From assembly GCA_025997655.1 (NCBI GenBank), contig BNUW01000053.1, positions 1 to 15,388 of the forward strand: a stretch of 15,388 bases of DNA. The letters run 5' to 3'. The translations under genes and the position numbers were made by a program. The notes under the pieces are model-generated. The model had not been told where the DNA came from. It was given only the letters and a program-made list of their open reading frames with translations, and made no database searches. The stretch comes from Spirochaetia bacterium (GTDB lineage Bacteria > Spirochaetota > Spirochaetia > Treponematales > Breznakiellaceae). Shown piece after piece: positions 1 through 6,969 of the stretch. Position 1 is the stretch's first letter, and every line of letters starts with the position of its first letter.

Positions 1-210
1 GTCGCCCTGGCCCGTGCCTTGGCGGTTGAACCGAAAGTATTACTGCTTGACGAACCTTTCGGCGCATTGGACGCCAAAGTTCGGATGGAACTGCGGCGCT
101 GGCTCCGCTTCCTCCACGACGAGATCCATATCACCAGTGTTTTTGTGACCCACGATCAAGAGGAGGCCCTGGAGGTTTCGGATAACATCGTGATCCTGAA
201 CAAGGGAGAG
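1..210 (+). pseudogene. cysA: CysA sulfate ABC transporter ATPase, C-terminal half of the nucleotide-binding domain, inverted fragment
   Basis: This stretch encodes about 70 codons of an ABC ATPase, open from the first base, starting in the residues that normally follow the LSGGQ signature ([11 protein letters not shown]). It contains Walker B plus D-loop ([15 protein letters not shown]) and the H-loop ([14 protein letters not shown]), and runs into LNKGE at 196-210. The rest of the open frame, to 441, is antisense of the 5' half of the same gene and resembles no protein. The fragment fits the CysA half missing from the minus-strand piece at 196-570, so the two are parts of one gene in opposite orientation. 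The signature motif and the regulatory C-terminus of CysA are not in the window. As arranged, no functional ATPase can be made from this copy. It may be one phase of an invertible segment, a fixed inversion or a chimeric read or assembly join. Confidence 0.85.
196..210. repeat. Inversion junction inside cysA (shared 15-bp sequence)
   Basis: CTGAACAAGGGAGAG reads LNKGE on the plus strand, as expected just after the H-loop region of CysA. On the minus strand it reads LSLVQ, as expected just before the signature motif. Both readings fit the family across the whole 15 bp and fail on opposite sides of it. The intact gene would therefore carry two copies of this sequence as inverted repeats roughly 250-300 bp apart. 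The estimate counts the family residues missing between LVQ and position 1. The second copy should lie just left of the window. Confidence 0.7.
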
Positions 211-570
211 GAGTTTGAAAACCTTGTCACGGATTTCCTTTTTACCGGGACGGGTGGACCGGGGGCGTATCCGCAGGCCAAAGGCGATGTTCTCAAAGAC
301 GGTCATGTGCTTAAACAAGGCGTAGTGCTGAAACACAAAGCCTACCTTCCGGTCCTTGGTCTGCTTGTTGGTGGAATCTTCGCCGAACAAACTGATGGTC
401 CCGGTATCCGGGGTTTCAAGCCCGGCGATGATCCGCAGTAACGTTGTCTTCCCTGACCCGGATGGGCCGAGCAGGGCGGTGATCTCCCCGGTGGGGATCG
501 TCAGGTTAACATTATCCAGGGCGGTAAAGTCGCCGAACTTCTTGCTTATCTCTGAAATTTCTATACTCAT
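196..570 (-). pseudogene. cysA: CysA sulfate ABC transporter ATPase, N-terminal half, cut at an inversion junction
   Basis: The first 125 codons of a sulfate/thiosulfate importer ATPase. The ATG is at 568-570, six bases after the cysW stop, with an AAAGGAAA sequence further upstream. Walker A is visible as [12 protein letters not shown] near residues 35-46, and the Q-loop as [16 protein letters not shown] near residues 77-92. The protein matches the CysA/PotA-type family up to KLLSLVQ (198-196). The next codons (DHDVIRN) no longer match the family, because they are antisense of the H-loop region of the same gene. CysA would energise the CysT/CysW pore at the inner membrane face. The LSGGQ signature, Walker B and C-terminal regulatory domain are absent from this strand. 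As written the product ends at a stop at 40-42 after an antisense tail, so it should be inactive. Recognition is firm; whether the break exists in the cell is not known. Confidence 0.85.
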
Positions 571-576
571 ACTGTA

Positions 577-1425
577 CTAGGTTTCCTTTAAAATTATTTC
601 CCGCCGTTGGAGTGCGATAAAATGTTCCACAATAGTTTTAACGATCAGGGTAACTAAGGCAAGCAGGGTTAAGAGTGATGCTACCGCAAAGGCGGCGGCG
701 AACTGGTACTCGTTGTAGAGGATGTCAATGTACAGGGGCATGGTGGTCGTTTTGCCCCGGACAAGCCCGGATACAACGGCAACCGCACCGAACTCTCCCA
801 TGGACCGGGCATTGGTAAGCACCACGCCGTATAAAAGTCCCCACTTAATGTTGGGCAGTGTAATTTTAAAGAACGTCGTAAGGCCGCCGGCCCCCAGGGT
901 CATGGCCGCTTCCTCATCATCCTTCCCCAGTTCCTGCATCAGGGGAATGAGTTCCCGGGATACAAAGGGGAAGGTCACAAAGGCGGTGGCAATCACAATC
1001 CCCGGAACGGCAAACACAATTTTGATGTGGTGAGCCACGAGCCAGGAGCCGAACCAGCCGAAGGAACTGAACAGAAAAATAAAGAGCAGCCCCGCGATTA
1101 CCGGAGAAATTGCAAAGGGAACTTCAATCAGGGTGATCAATATATTTTTGCCCTTGAAATTAAATTTGGTGATGGCCCAGGCAAGCATGACCCCGAAAAC
1201 CGTATTCACCGGCACGCAGATAAGGGCGGTAAAGAGGGTTAGTTTTATTGCGCTAAATATTTCCTTTTCCCGGAATATGCGGGTGTAGGCTTTAAGCCCG
1301 GAACTGAATGCCGAAGAAAAAATAGTAATCAGGGGGATAAAAATAAATATCGTCATAAAAATAAGTGAGACAATAATAAGTACCGGTTTAACCCAGGGGG
1401 GCTCTTTATTGATTACATTACTCAA
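577..1425 (-). CDS. cysW: CysW sulfate/thiosulfate ABC transporter permease
   Basis: A 282-residue integral membrane permease that pairs with CysT to form the sulfate channel. It has about six hydrophobic segments, starting with KPVLIIVSLIFMTIFIFIPL. The EAA loop that docks on the ATPase is visible as EEAAMTLGAGG, and NARSMGEFGAVAVVSG is typical of CysW. I chose the TTG at 1425-1423 as start: AGGAGG lies 8 bases upstream, and the TTG overlaps the cysT stop as TTGA, which suggests translational coupling. A longer frame opens at 1491, but that would put 22 extra residues over the end of cysT with no homology. It is the third gene of sbp-cysT-cysW-cysA, with cysA starting six bases after its stop. 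The family is clear; the start codon is a reasoned choice. Confidence 0.93.
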   Translation of the reverse strand: MSNVINKEPPWVKPVLIIVSLIFMTIFIFIPLITIFSSAFSSGLKAYTRIFREKEIFSAIKLTLFTALICVPVNTVFGVMLAWAITKFNFKGKNILITLIEVPFAISPVIAGLLFIFLFSSFGWFGSWLVAHHIKIVFAVPGIVIATAFVTFPFVSRELIPLMQELGKDDEEAAMTLGAGGLTTFFKITLPNIKWGLLYGVVLTNARSMGEFGAVAVVSGLVRGKTTTMPLYIDILYNEYQFAAAFAVASLLTLLALVTLIVKTIVEHFIALQRREIILKET

Positions 1426-2279
1426 TTTTTTCGCCTCCTGCGTGCGTAGACCTGCAGGACGTTTATAAACAGTAATAGTACGAAGGCGCAAACCAGCATG
1501 GTTACCCCGATGGCGCTTGCCCCGCGGTAATCAAACTGCAAAAGTTTTTTTACGATTAATAACGGTACTATTTCCGTCTCGTAGGGCATGTTGCTGGAAA
1601 TAAAGATGATGGACCCGTACTCACCCAATCCGCGGGCAAAGGCCAGGGCAAAACCGGTAAGCAGGGCGGGGAACAGGGATGGGAAAATAACTTTAAAGAA
1701 AACTTGAAAGAAGTTTGCCCCAAGGCTGCTGGCGGCCTCCTCCAGTTCCTTGTCAAGCTCCTCTATAACCGGCTGTACGGTGCGCACCACAAAGGGAAAG
1801 CCGATAAAGATTATGGCGATAACAATTCCCGCTCGGGAATAGGAAAGGTCGATCCCGAAATGACTGAGGAAGATACCGATAATCCCCTTGGGGGAAAAGA
1901 TAGTTGCCAGGGCGATACCGGCCACCGCCGTAGGAATCGCGAAGGGCAGGTCGATGAGGGCGTCGATAAGTTTTTTTCCGAAAAAATTATACCGGGTCAG
2001 TACCCAGGCAATTATCAAACCAAAAACAAAATTAAAGGACGCGGCGATGAAGGTGGAGGAGAAAGAAATTTTGAAAGCCGACACCACCCGCTCATCGGCA
2101 ATCAGATGCCAGAATTCCGCAAAGGACATGTGGGCCGCATAGAGGATAAGGGCGCTCAGGGGAATAAAAATAAGCAGGGTCATATAGGTCATGGAAAGCC
2201 CCAGGGTTAAAGCAAAACCCGGAAGCCGCGCTTTCAGCCCGGCGTTTTTTTTCTTTTTGCCGAATAGTTTTATTCCCAT
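1422..2279 (-). CDS. cysT: CysT (CysU) sulfate/thiosulfate ABC transporter permease
   Basis: A 285-residue inner-membrane permease, partner of CysW. The N-terminus is strongly basic (FGKKKKN), followed by a first membrane segment from about residue 22 and five more. The EAA loop reads LEEAASSLGANFF, and ARGLGEYGSIIFISSNMP is the CysT family signature before the last segments. The end is RRRRKN, cytoplasmic by the positive-inside rule. The ATG at 2279 lies 26 bases after the sbp stop, with AAGGG about 8 bases upstream as a modest ribosome site. The stop overlaps the cysW TTG by four bases. Length and motifs are normal for the family and no damage is seen, so only the ATPase gene of this operon is broken. 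Confidence 0.94.
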   Translation of the reverse strand: MGIKLFGKKKKNAGLKARLPGFALTLGLSMTYMTLLIFIPLSALILYAAHMSFAEFWHLIADERVVSAFKISFSSTFIAASFNFVFGLIIAWVLTRYNFFGKKLIDALIDLPFAIPTAVAGIALATIFSPKGIIGIFLSHFGIDLSYSRAGIVIAIIFIGFPFVVRTVQPVIEELDKELEEAASSLGANFFQVFFKVIFPSLFPALLTGFALAFARGLGEYGSIIFISSNMPYETEIVPLLIVKKLLQFDYRGASAIGVTMLVCAFVLLLFINVLQVYARRRRKN

Positions 2280-2305
2280 CCTGTACGCCCTTATCTTTTA
2301 ACGGT

Positions 2306-3388
2306 CTATTTCTTCTTCAGTTCCGTAATGATCTGATCAAACTGCCCGCCATCGGAGAAATACACATCGTGTACCTTTCTCCAGCCGCCGAAGTAGTCAT
2401 CAATGGTAATCAGTTTTAGCTGCGGGAACCGGGTGGAAAATTCCTTCGCGATTGCCGGATTGGTAGGGCGGTAGTAATGCTTTCCCGCAATCCGCTGGCC
2501 CTCATCGGAATACAGATAGGTCAGGTATTCCCTGGCAACCTCAAGGGTGCCATGCCGGGCAGTCATTCCGTCAACCCAGGAAACGGTGGGTTCCGCAAGG
2601 ATGCTCAGGGAGGGGACCACAATATCGACCTCGCCCCGGCCAAGCTCGTTAATGGAAAGGAACGCTTCGTTTTCCCAGGCTAAAAGCACATCTCCAAGGC
2701 CTCTTTGCACAAAGGTGTTGGTGGACCCCCGTGCGCCGGAATCCAGCACCGGAACATTGTTGTAAAGCTGCTTTACAAAATCTCTGGCCGCAGCATCACT
2801 GCCGTATTTTTCTTTGGCAAAGGCGTAGGCCGCAAGGTAGTTCCACTGCGCCCCGCCGGAAGTTTTCGGGTCCGGGGTAATAACCTGGACGCCGGGCTTT
2901 ACTAAATCATCCCAGTCCTTAATATTCTTGGGGTTTCCCGCCCGTACCAGAAACACGATGGTGGAGGTGTAGGGGGAACTGTTGAGGGGCAGCCGGGTCT
3001 GCCAATCTTCGGCGATGATCCGAGGCGTGGTTTTATCCCCAATCTGCATCACATCGTAGGCCAGGGCCAGGGTAACCACGTCCGCTTCATTGCCCTCAAT
3101 GACCCCCCGGGCCTGCCCGCCGGAACCGCCGTGGGACTGATTCACCGTTACGGTAACCCCGGTTTTGTCCTTGTAGTACTTCGCAAAGGCGTCGTTATAC
3201 TCCCGATATAGCTCACGGGTCGGGTCGTAGGAGACGTTCAGCAGTTCCACCGCCTTAGTTCCGCCCCCGCCGCTTGACGATGCTTCGCCACCGCCCCCTG
3301 CATAGAGGGCCGTGCCGACTGTTAAGAAAACGGACATTGCCAAAAGGCCTGTCCGAAACCGTGTTCCAAATTTCACCATGCTTTTCAT
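2306..3388 (-). CDS. sbp: Periplasmic sulfate/thiosulfate-binding protein
   Basis: A 360-residue solute-binding protein that captures sulfate or thiosulfate in the periplasm and delivers it to CysTW. The N-terminus is a signal peptide with basic start and hydrophobic core, probably cut after ALYA; there is no lipobox cysteine. A Gly/Ser-rich linker follows. Family signatures are plain: [13 protein letters not shown] near residues 49-61, [15 protein letters not shown] near 84-98, then [11 protein letters not shown], and [15 protein letters not shown] in the second lobe. The ATG at 3388-3386 has AAGGAG six bases upstream. It is the first gene of the leftward operon, with a strong promoter about 60 bases upstream. 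Sequence alone does not tell sulfate from thiosulfate preference, so cysP is a possible name. Confidence 0.94.
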   Translation of the reverse strand: MKSMVKFGTRFRTGLLAMSVFLTVGTALYAGGGGEASSSGGGGTKAVELLNVSYDPTRELYREYNDAFAKYYKDKTGVTVTVNQSHGGSGGQARGVIEGNEADVVTLALAYDVMQIGDKTTPRIIAEDWQTRLPLNSSPYTSTIVFLVRAGNPKNIKDWDDLVKPGVQVITPDPKTSGGAQWNYLAAYAFAKEKYGSDAAARDFVKQLYNNVPVLDSGARGSTNTFVQRGLGDVLLAWENEAFLSINELGRGEVDIVVPSLSILAEPTVSWVDGMTARHGTLEVAREYLTYLYSDEGQRIAGKHYYRPTNPAIAKEFSTRFPQLKLITIDDYFGGWRKVHDVYFSDGGQFDQIITELKKK

Positions 3389-3448
3389 AATTCACTCCTT
3401 TTTCTTGGTATTCCAATACATTGAAATCCTAGTATATAACTCTGAATA

Positions 3449-3498
3449 GTATTCTATAAAAACCGGAAAAACCTGTCAAGAGGGTATTCTATAAAAAC
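3449..3498. repeat. Two 15-bp direct repeats around the sulfate operon promoter
   Basis: GTATTCTATAAAAAC occurs at 3449-3463 and again, identical, at 3484-3498, 35 bp apart. The first copy covers the -10 of the operon promoter and the second sits just upstream of its -35. This is the layout of a paired operator. The regulator is unknown and none is encoded next to it. Confidence 0.6.
3451..3479 (-). promoter_or_regulatory. Promoter of the sbp-cysT-cysW-cysA operon
   Basis: On the minus strand a perfect -35 TTGACA (3479-3474) is followed after exactly 17 bases by TAGAAT (3456-3451), one mismatch from the -10 consensus. The predicted start is near 3444, leaving a leader of about 55 bases before the sbp ATG. 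The -10 lies inside one copy of a 15-bp direct repeat, which makes repressor control by occlusion plausible. Confidence 0.75.
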
Positions 3499-3594
3499 TA
3501 GCAAACTAATAAGATATATTCCGGTCCCAAAGAGGGCCTACAGGCCTTGTAAAAAAGCCCGAAATCGTGTACATAGAGACTAAAGGGGTGGGAT

Positions 3595-3807
3595 ATGACT
3601 ATATCGGCGAATGGAAAACCGGTGGAAATTTCCGGGGAAATAAGCGTAACCAAGCTTTTGGACGAAATAAAGGTAGAAATGCCCGAATATGTCAGCGTCC
3701 AGGTGAATGACGAGATGATCCTGCGGGCTAACTTCGATACCACCATCGTCAAGGACGGGGCGGTGGTGGAATTCCTCTATTATATGGGCGGCGGAACGGC
3801 ATGCTAA
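3595..3807 (+). CDS. ThiS/HcyS-like sulfur carrier protein with masked diglycine C-terminus
   Basis: A 70-residue beta-grasp protein of the ThiS/MoaD type. It starts MTISANGKPVEI, has the usual VNDEMI and VKDGAVVEFLYYMGGG blocks, and ends GGG-TAC (residues 65-70). Classical ThiS stops at the GG that is adenylated and turned into a thiocarboxylate. Carriers with extra residues after GG, as known for CysO, QbsE and HcyS, need a JAMM protease to expose it, and one follows directly with a 7-base overlap. The ATG is preceded by AAAGGGGTGGG. It is divergent from the sulfate transporter. This suggests a role in assimilating reduced sulfur into homocysteine or cysteine rather than thiamine synthesis. 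No E1-like activating enzyme or sulfite reductase is in the window. The family is clear; the specific pathway is inferred. Confidence 0.85.
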   Translation: MTISANGKPVEISGEISVTKLLDEIKVEMPEYVSVQVNDEMILRANFDTTIVKDGAVVEFLYYMGGGTAC

Positions 3808-4205
3808 TCCTATCGAATGAACACTTCGAGCAGATGGTCGCCCATGCCCGCGCCGGTCTGCCCAATGAATCCTGTGGGCTTTTTGCCGGAACAATCACCC
3901 GGGAAACGAAAACCGTCAAGGCCGTGTATTGCCTTAAAAACACCGATGCCAACCCGGAGCATTTTTCCATGGCCCCGGAGGATCAGTTCAATGCAATAAA
4001 GGACATACGGAAGAACGGCTGGACCTTGCTGGGGAATTTTCACAGCCACCCGGCCAGCCCCGCCCGGCCTTCGGAAGAGGACATACGGCTGGCTTTCGAT
4101 CCGTCCCTTAGCTACATCATCATTTCCCTAAAAGACCCGGAACCGGTTTTGAAAAGCTTTATCATTCGCGCCGGAACCGTTGCGGAAGAACCGGTACAGG
4201 TATAG
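3801..4205 (+). CDS. JAMM/MPN+ metalloprotease (HcyD/Mec/QbsD-like)
   Basis: A 134-residue stand-alone JAB domain. The zinc-protease motif is complete: Glu23 in NESCGLFAG, His81 and His83 in FHSHP, then Ser91 and Asp94 in the H-x-H-x7-S-x-x-D pattern. Family members of this size trim the C-terminal tail of sulfur carrier proteins so that the diglycine can be thiocarboxylated. Its gene overlaps the carrier gene by seven bases (ATGCTAA), so the two are almost certainly co-translated. The likely substrate is the GGG-TAC tail of that carrier. The neighbouring sulfate importer suggests a sulfate-to-homocysteine or -cysteine route. It stops four bases before the convergent hydrolase gene, with no terminator visible between them. 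The motif is seen directly; the substrate is inferred from pairing. Confidence 0.88.
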   Translation: MLILSNEHFEQMVAHARAGLPNESCGLFAGTITRETKTVKAVYCLKNTDANPEHFSMAPEDQFNAIKDIRKNGWTLLGNFHSHPASPARPSEEDIRLAFDPSLSYIIISLKDPEPVLKSFIIRAGTVAEEPVQV

Positions 4206-4209
4206 ACAG

Positions 4210-5247
4210 CTATTTTGCAATGATGTCAAGTATTATTGCAAACCCTTTTTTTGATTCCGGTGCAAGAGGCATAAACGGCCAACCATGCATTAATTTATAG
4301 CCGCTGTAAAATTCAATCTGTTTCCCCTGTTCTTTTACCCGCTCCACAAAAAGTGGAACCTGCGGATAAAATATTTCTGCGGTTCCCGAAAAAACATACA
4401 GCGGCGGGAATTGCGTAAAATCCCCGTATAGCGGTGTAGCAAAATACTCTACCGAATCTACAGACAGATCAAATAATGCGGGGAGACTTTCCATCATCTT
4501 CATTGAAAACACAACATCTGTTGGTTCAATTTTTTTCATTTCCTTAAGGATATCGTCATCAAGGCCAAATAACATTGCCGGTGAAACACAAATTATTTTA
4601 TCCGGTAAGGGCACATCAATAGTATTTTTTATTAAATAATGACATAGACTCAAGGATAAATCAGCGCCGGAAGAATCTCCAAGCAGCGTTATCTCAGCAT
4701 CCGGGAAATCCATTCGCAATTTGGTATATGCGTCTATAACAAACTGCATGATACTATCCGGGTTGTTTTCAGGATAAACCGGGTACATGGGTACAAATAC
4801 CGGTACGGATAATGTATCCGCTATCTTTTCAACCGCATCCCAATGGAAAAAATCAATTTCAAATACAAAACCTCCTCCGTGAAGAAAGAAAACAACCTTA
4901 TCGCTGCGTTGGTTCGTTTTTGGTTCTACAAGATAACATGAGCGGTTGTTTATTTTCGTTTCAAGTACAGTAAACCCTTTCCTTATTTTTTTCGGAACAA
5001 TCAGCCGTTTGCTCTGATCAAGGTTCGTAAAATATGCAGCCATATGCTCCGCATCCTGCCCCCATATTGATTTGCCATCCATACTCTTTACAATACCTGC
5101 AAATAATTTATACCGAATACTCGGCTCAATTTTTTCTATTTCTTTTGGTGACGGGCGATTAGCATATTCATAAATAGTGTTAGTAGTTGCACAGCTAAAA
5201 GAAATAATTGAGAAGAATAGTATGAATAACCATTTATAAATACGCAT
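4210..5247 (-). CDS. Lipoprotein alpha/beta hydrolase of the HSL (steryl acetyl hydrolase) type
   Basis: A 345-residue predicted lipoprotein esterase. The N-terminus is a signal peptide ending ISFSC, with Cys19 as a relaxed spirochetal lipobox. The hydrolase fold shows the oxyanion motif HGGG at 123-126, the nucleophile in GDSSG (Ser192) and a late His321 in LMHGWPF. The usual acidic residue appears to be Glu291 (SGTAEIF), where this family generally has Asp. Related enzymes deacetylate or de-esterify small esters, lipids or polysaccharide acetyl groups; the substrate here is unknown. It starts one base after the stop of the mscS gene with GAGGGG upstream, so the two are probably one transcript. 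The coding DNA is noticeably more AT-rich than its neighbours, which may mean acquisition from elsewhere. Confidence 0.85.
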   Translation of the reverse strand: MRIYKWLFILFFSIISFSCATTNTIYEYANRPSPKEIEKIEPSIRYKLFAGIVKSMDGKSIWGQDAEHMAAYFTNLDQSKRLIVPKKIRKGFTVLETKINNRSCYLVEPKTNQRSDKVVFFLHGGGFVFEIDFFHWDAVEKIADTLSVPVFVPMYPVYPENNPDSIMQFVIDAYTKLRMDFPDAEITLLGDSSGADLSLSLCHYLIKNTIDVPLPDKIICVSPAMLFGLDDDILKEMKKIEPTDVVFSMKMMESLPALFDLSVDSVEYFATPLYGDFTQFPPLYVFSGTAEIFYPQVPLFVERVKEQGKQIEFYSGYKLMHGWPFMPLAPESKKGFAIILDIIAK

Positions 5248-5248
5248 A

Positions 5249-6820
5249 TTATCCCCTCGCTTCCGGCGGCAGCCATATCTGATACGCCGGCGCCGTCAAA
5301 CTTATCCCCGCTTCCCTAAACCCGTCCTGCAGATTCTGATACAACTCCGAATAGATACGCGGCACCTTTTCTACCGCCCTGGTATACACGTTGATCTGGT
5401 ACCGGGCGTAGAAATCGTCCAGAGCGGTTTGCAGTACATAGGGGCTGGGGTTTAGTTCCGTGTTCGCAGTCCTTCTCGCGGCGGCAAGGAGAATCTCATG
5501 TACCTGGGGCCAGGGAACCGCATAACCCATGGTTACTTCCGCGTAAAGGGTCAGGCCCTCCTCCTTGTCGTGGGCGGAGGTGTTGTAGTTCACAATGCTG
5601 GAATTAAGGGCCATCGTATTGGGAAAGGTAACAAATTCATTCTTGTGGGTACGAATCCTGATGACCATCAGGGATCTTTCCACCACAAACCCGGTAACAT
5701 CCTGAAACTTAATCCGGTCCCCCACTTTGAAGAGCCGCATGTAGGTAATCACGATTCCGGCGATGAGGTTGCCGATGGCGGAGGAGGACCCCAGAGAAAA
5801 GATAATGCCGATAAATACGGAAACCCCCTGGAACACGGCGGACCCCGAACCGGGAAGATGGGGGTATATCACCACCACCGTAAAGGCATAGACCAGCACC
5901 CGCAGAATATTGAAGGTCGGCTGAGCCCAATCAGCATAGAAACCCGGAATGACCAGCTTTTCCTTTTCAATCTGGGTGGTGAAGAATTTCAAAAACCGTA
6001 TCACATATTTGGTTACCCAGAGGGTGATCACGATGGTAATTAAATTCGGAACAAAACTTACGGTATCAATGACCATCTTTTTTAGGGGATGCAGGATAAA
6101 GCCGATGAGTGTGTCCGCCAGATTTTTGGTTGCCGGGAAAAGGCTGAAAACGATGGGCAGGGTGAGGAACAACTGAAATACGGTGACCACGTATTTCAGT
6201 ATCCGCAGTAAAAATTCAATACCCCCGAGAATTTGCTTGACCGACAGGAGGTGCAATTTTTTGATGTTCAGGGGCTTGATGTTTTTTTGCCCCCAGCCGA
6301 GGGTTTCCTGGGTAAGCCATTTGAATAATTTCTGCCAGACAAGCCAAATCAGCAGTACCTGGAGCGCAATTATTCCCAGGGCAATACCGATTTTGATGAT
6401 ATAATCCACGACCCCCAATTCTTCGGCGTCCTCTTCCAGTTCATGGAGGGACTGTTCGGCATTCGATAGGGCAGGCGCCGCTTCGGCGTTTTTGGCGGAA
6501 GCAGCCCCCGGCTGGGCAGGGCTGAAGGATAGGGCGTCCGCCGGAGCGGTAATGGTGATGGTTACGGCTCCCCCTGCGGCGGCGGGCAACGGAGGGGCCG
6601 GGACGGCGCTTGCCGGGGCGATGGCTGCCGGGGAAGGTTCCGGTGCGGCGGGCTTTGGGGGCGGGGTTTCGGACGGGGCCGCATCCGGTGCATCCGTTGC
6701 TGCTGCGGGGGCCGGGGCTTCGGACTGCGCGGCAGCAGACTCGTCCTGCGCCGACAGGGGGCCGGGAAAGGTCAGGGCGGTAAAAATCAATATAAAAACT
6801 GACCTCTTGACATGTTTCAT
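5249..6820 (-). CDS. MscS-family mechanosensitive channel with Pro/Ala-rich N-terminus
   Basis: A 523-residue membrane protein. A signal peptide (to about residue 24, LSA-Q) is followed by a Pro/Ala-rich low-complexity segment to about residue 115 and a short acidic stretch (ELEEDAEEL). Membrane segments follow near 138-163, 205-230, 255-280 and 303-323. The pore-lining helix of MscS type lies at about 330-362 (FSLGSSSAIGNLIAGIVITYMR). The cytoplasmic beta domain begins at VGDRIKFQDVTGFVVE, then RTHKNEFVTFPN. Such channels release solutes under osmotic down-shock; larger members may also signal. The ATG at 6820 has GGGGG six bases upstream and gives a clean signal peptide. An upstream ATG at 6838 would add MAWGFS with a weaker site. 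A promoter lies at 6847-6875. The Pro/Ala stretch may span periplasm or contact peptidoglycan, which is inference. Confidence 0.9.
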   Translation of the reverse strand: MKHVKRSVFILIFTALTFPGPLSAQDESAAAQSEAPAPAAATDAPDAAPSETPPPKPAAPEPSPAAIAPASAVPAPPLPAAAGGAVTITITAPADALSFSPAQPGAASAKNAEAAPALSNAEQSLHELEEDAEELGVVDYIIKIGIALGIIALQVLLIWLVWQKLFKWLTQETLGWGQKNIKPLNIKKLHLLSVKQILGGIEFLLRILKYVVTVFQLFLTLPIVFSLFPATKNLADTLIGFILHPLKKMVIDTVSFVPNLITIVITLWVTKYVIRFLKFFTTQIEKEKLVIPGFYADWAQPTFNILRVLVYAFTVVVIYPHLPGSGSAVFQGVSVFIGIIFSLGSSSAIGNLIAGIVITYMRLFKVGDRIKFQDVTGFVVERSLMVIRIRTHKNEFVTFPNTMALNSSIVNYNTSAHDKEEGLTLYAEVTMGYAVPWPQVHEILLAAARRTANTELNPSPYVLQTALDDFYARYQINVYTRAVEKVPRIYSELYQNLQDGFREAGISLTAPAYQIWLPPEARG

Positions 6821-6846
6821 AGAAAACCCCCACGCCATTTTCCGGT

Positions 6847-6875
6847 ATCATAATTGGTAATTTTGGCTTTTGCAA
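6847..6875 (-). promoter_or_regulatory. Promoter of the mscS-hydrolase operon
   Basis: On the minus strand TTGCAA (6875-6870) is separated by 17 bases from TATGAT (6852-6847). The predicted start is near 6840, about 20 bases before the chosen mscS ATG. That position lies inside or just before the alternative upstream ATG, which supports the start at 6820. Confidence 0.55.
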
Positions 6876-6905
6876 GGTGATATTGAAAAACACCTAGTAT
6901 CATGA

Positions 6906-6939
6906 CACTATTGACATAGTGGGCAAGCAAATATATAGT
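6906..6939 (+). promoter_or_regulatory. Promoter with overlapping dyad for the IS630-type transposase
   Basis: A perfect -35 TTGACA (6911-6916), a 17-base spacer and TATAGT (6934-6939) lie upstream of the transposase ATG at 6970. An inverted repeat CACTAT-TGAC-ATAGTG (6906-6921) straddles the -35 and could be the binding site of the transposase or a repressor. Confidence 0.6.
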
Positions 6940-6969
6940 CAAAGGATAGAAACCAATGGGAGGGAATCT

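Noticed and set aside
211..441. Continuation of the plus-strand open frame beyond the CysA fragment
   Set aside because: It is antisense of the N-terminal half of cysA and resembles no protein; the open length is due to codon composition.
1426..1491. Upstream extension of cysW (22 extra residues)
   Set aside because: It overlaps the end of cysT, has no family similarity, and a TTG with AGGAGG eight bases upstream gives a better start.
3533..3546. GGCC-TACA-GGCC palindrome before the sulfur carrier gene as a terminator or riboswitch
   Set aside because: The stem is only four pairs, there is no T-run in a suitable place, and no known riboswitch pattern is recognisable.
4206..4209. Terminator between the convergent JAMM protease and hydrolase genes
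   Set aside because: Only four bases separate the stops, and no hairpin with a T-run is visible around them.
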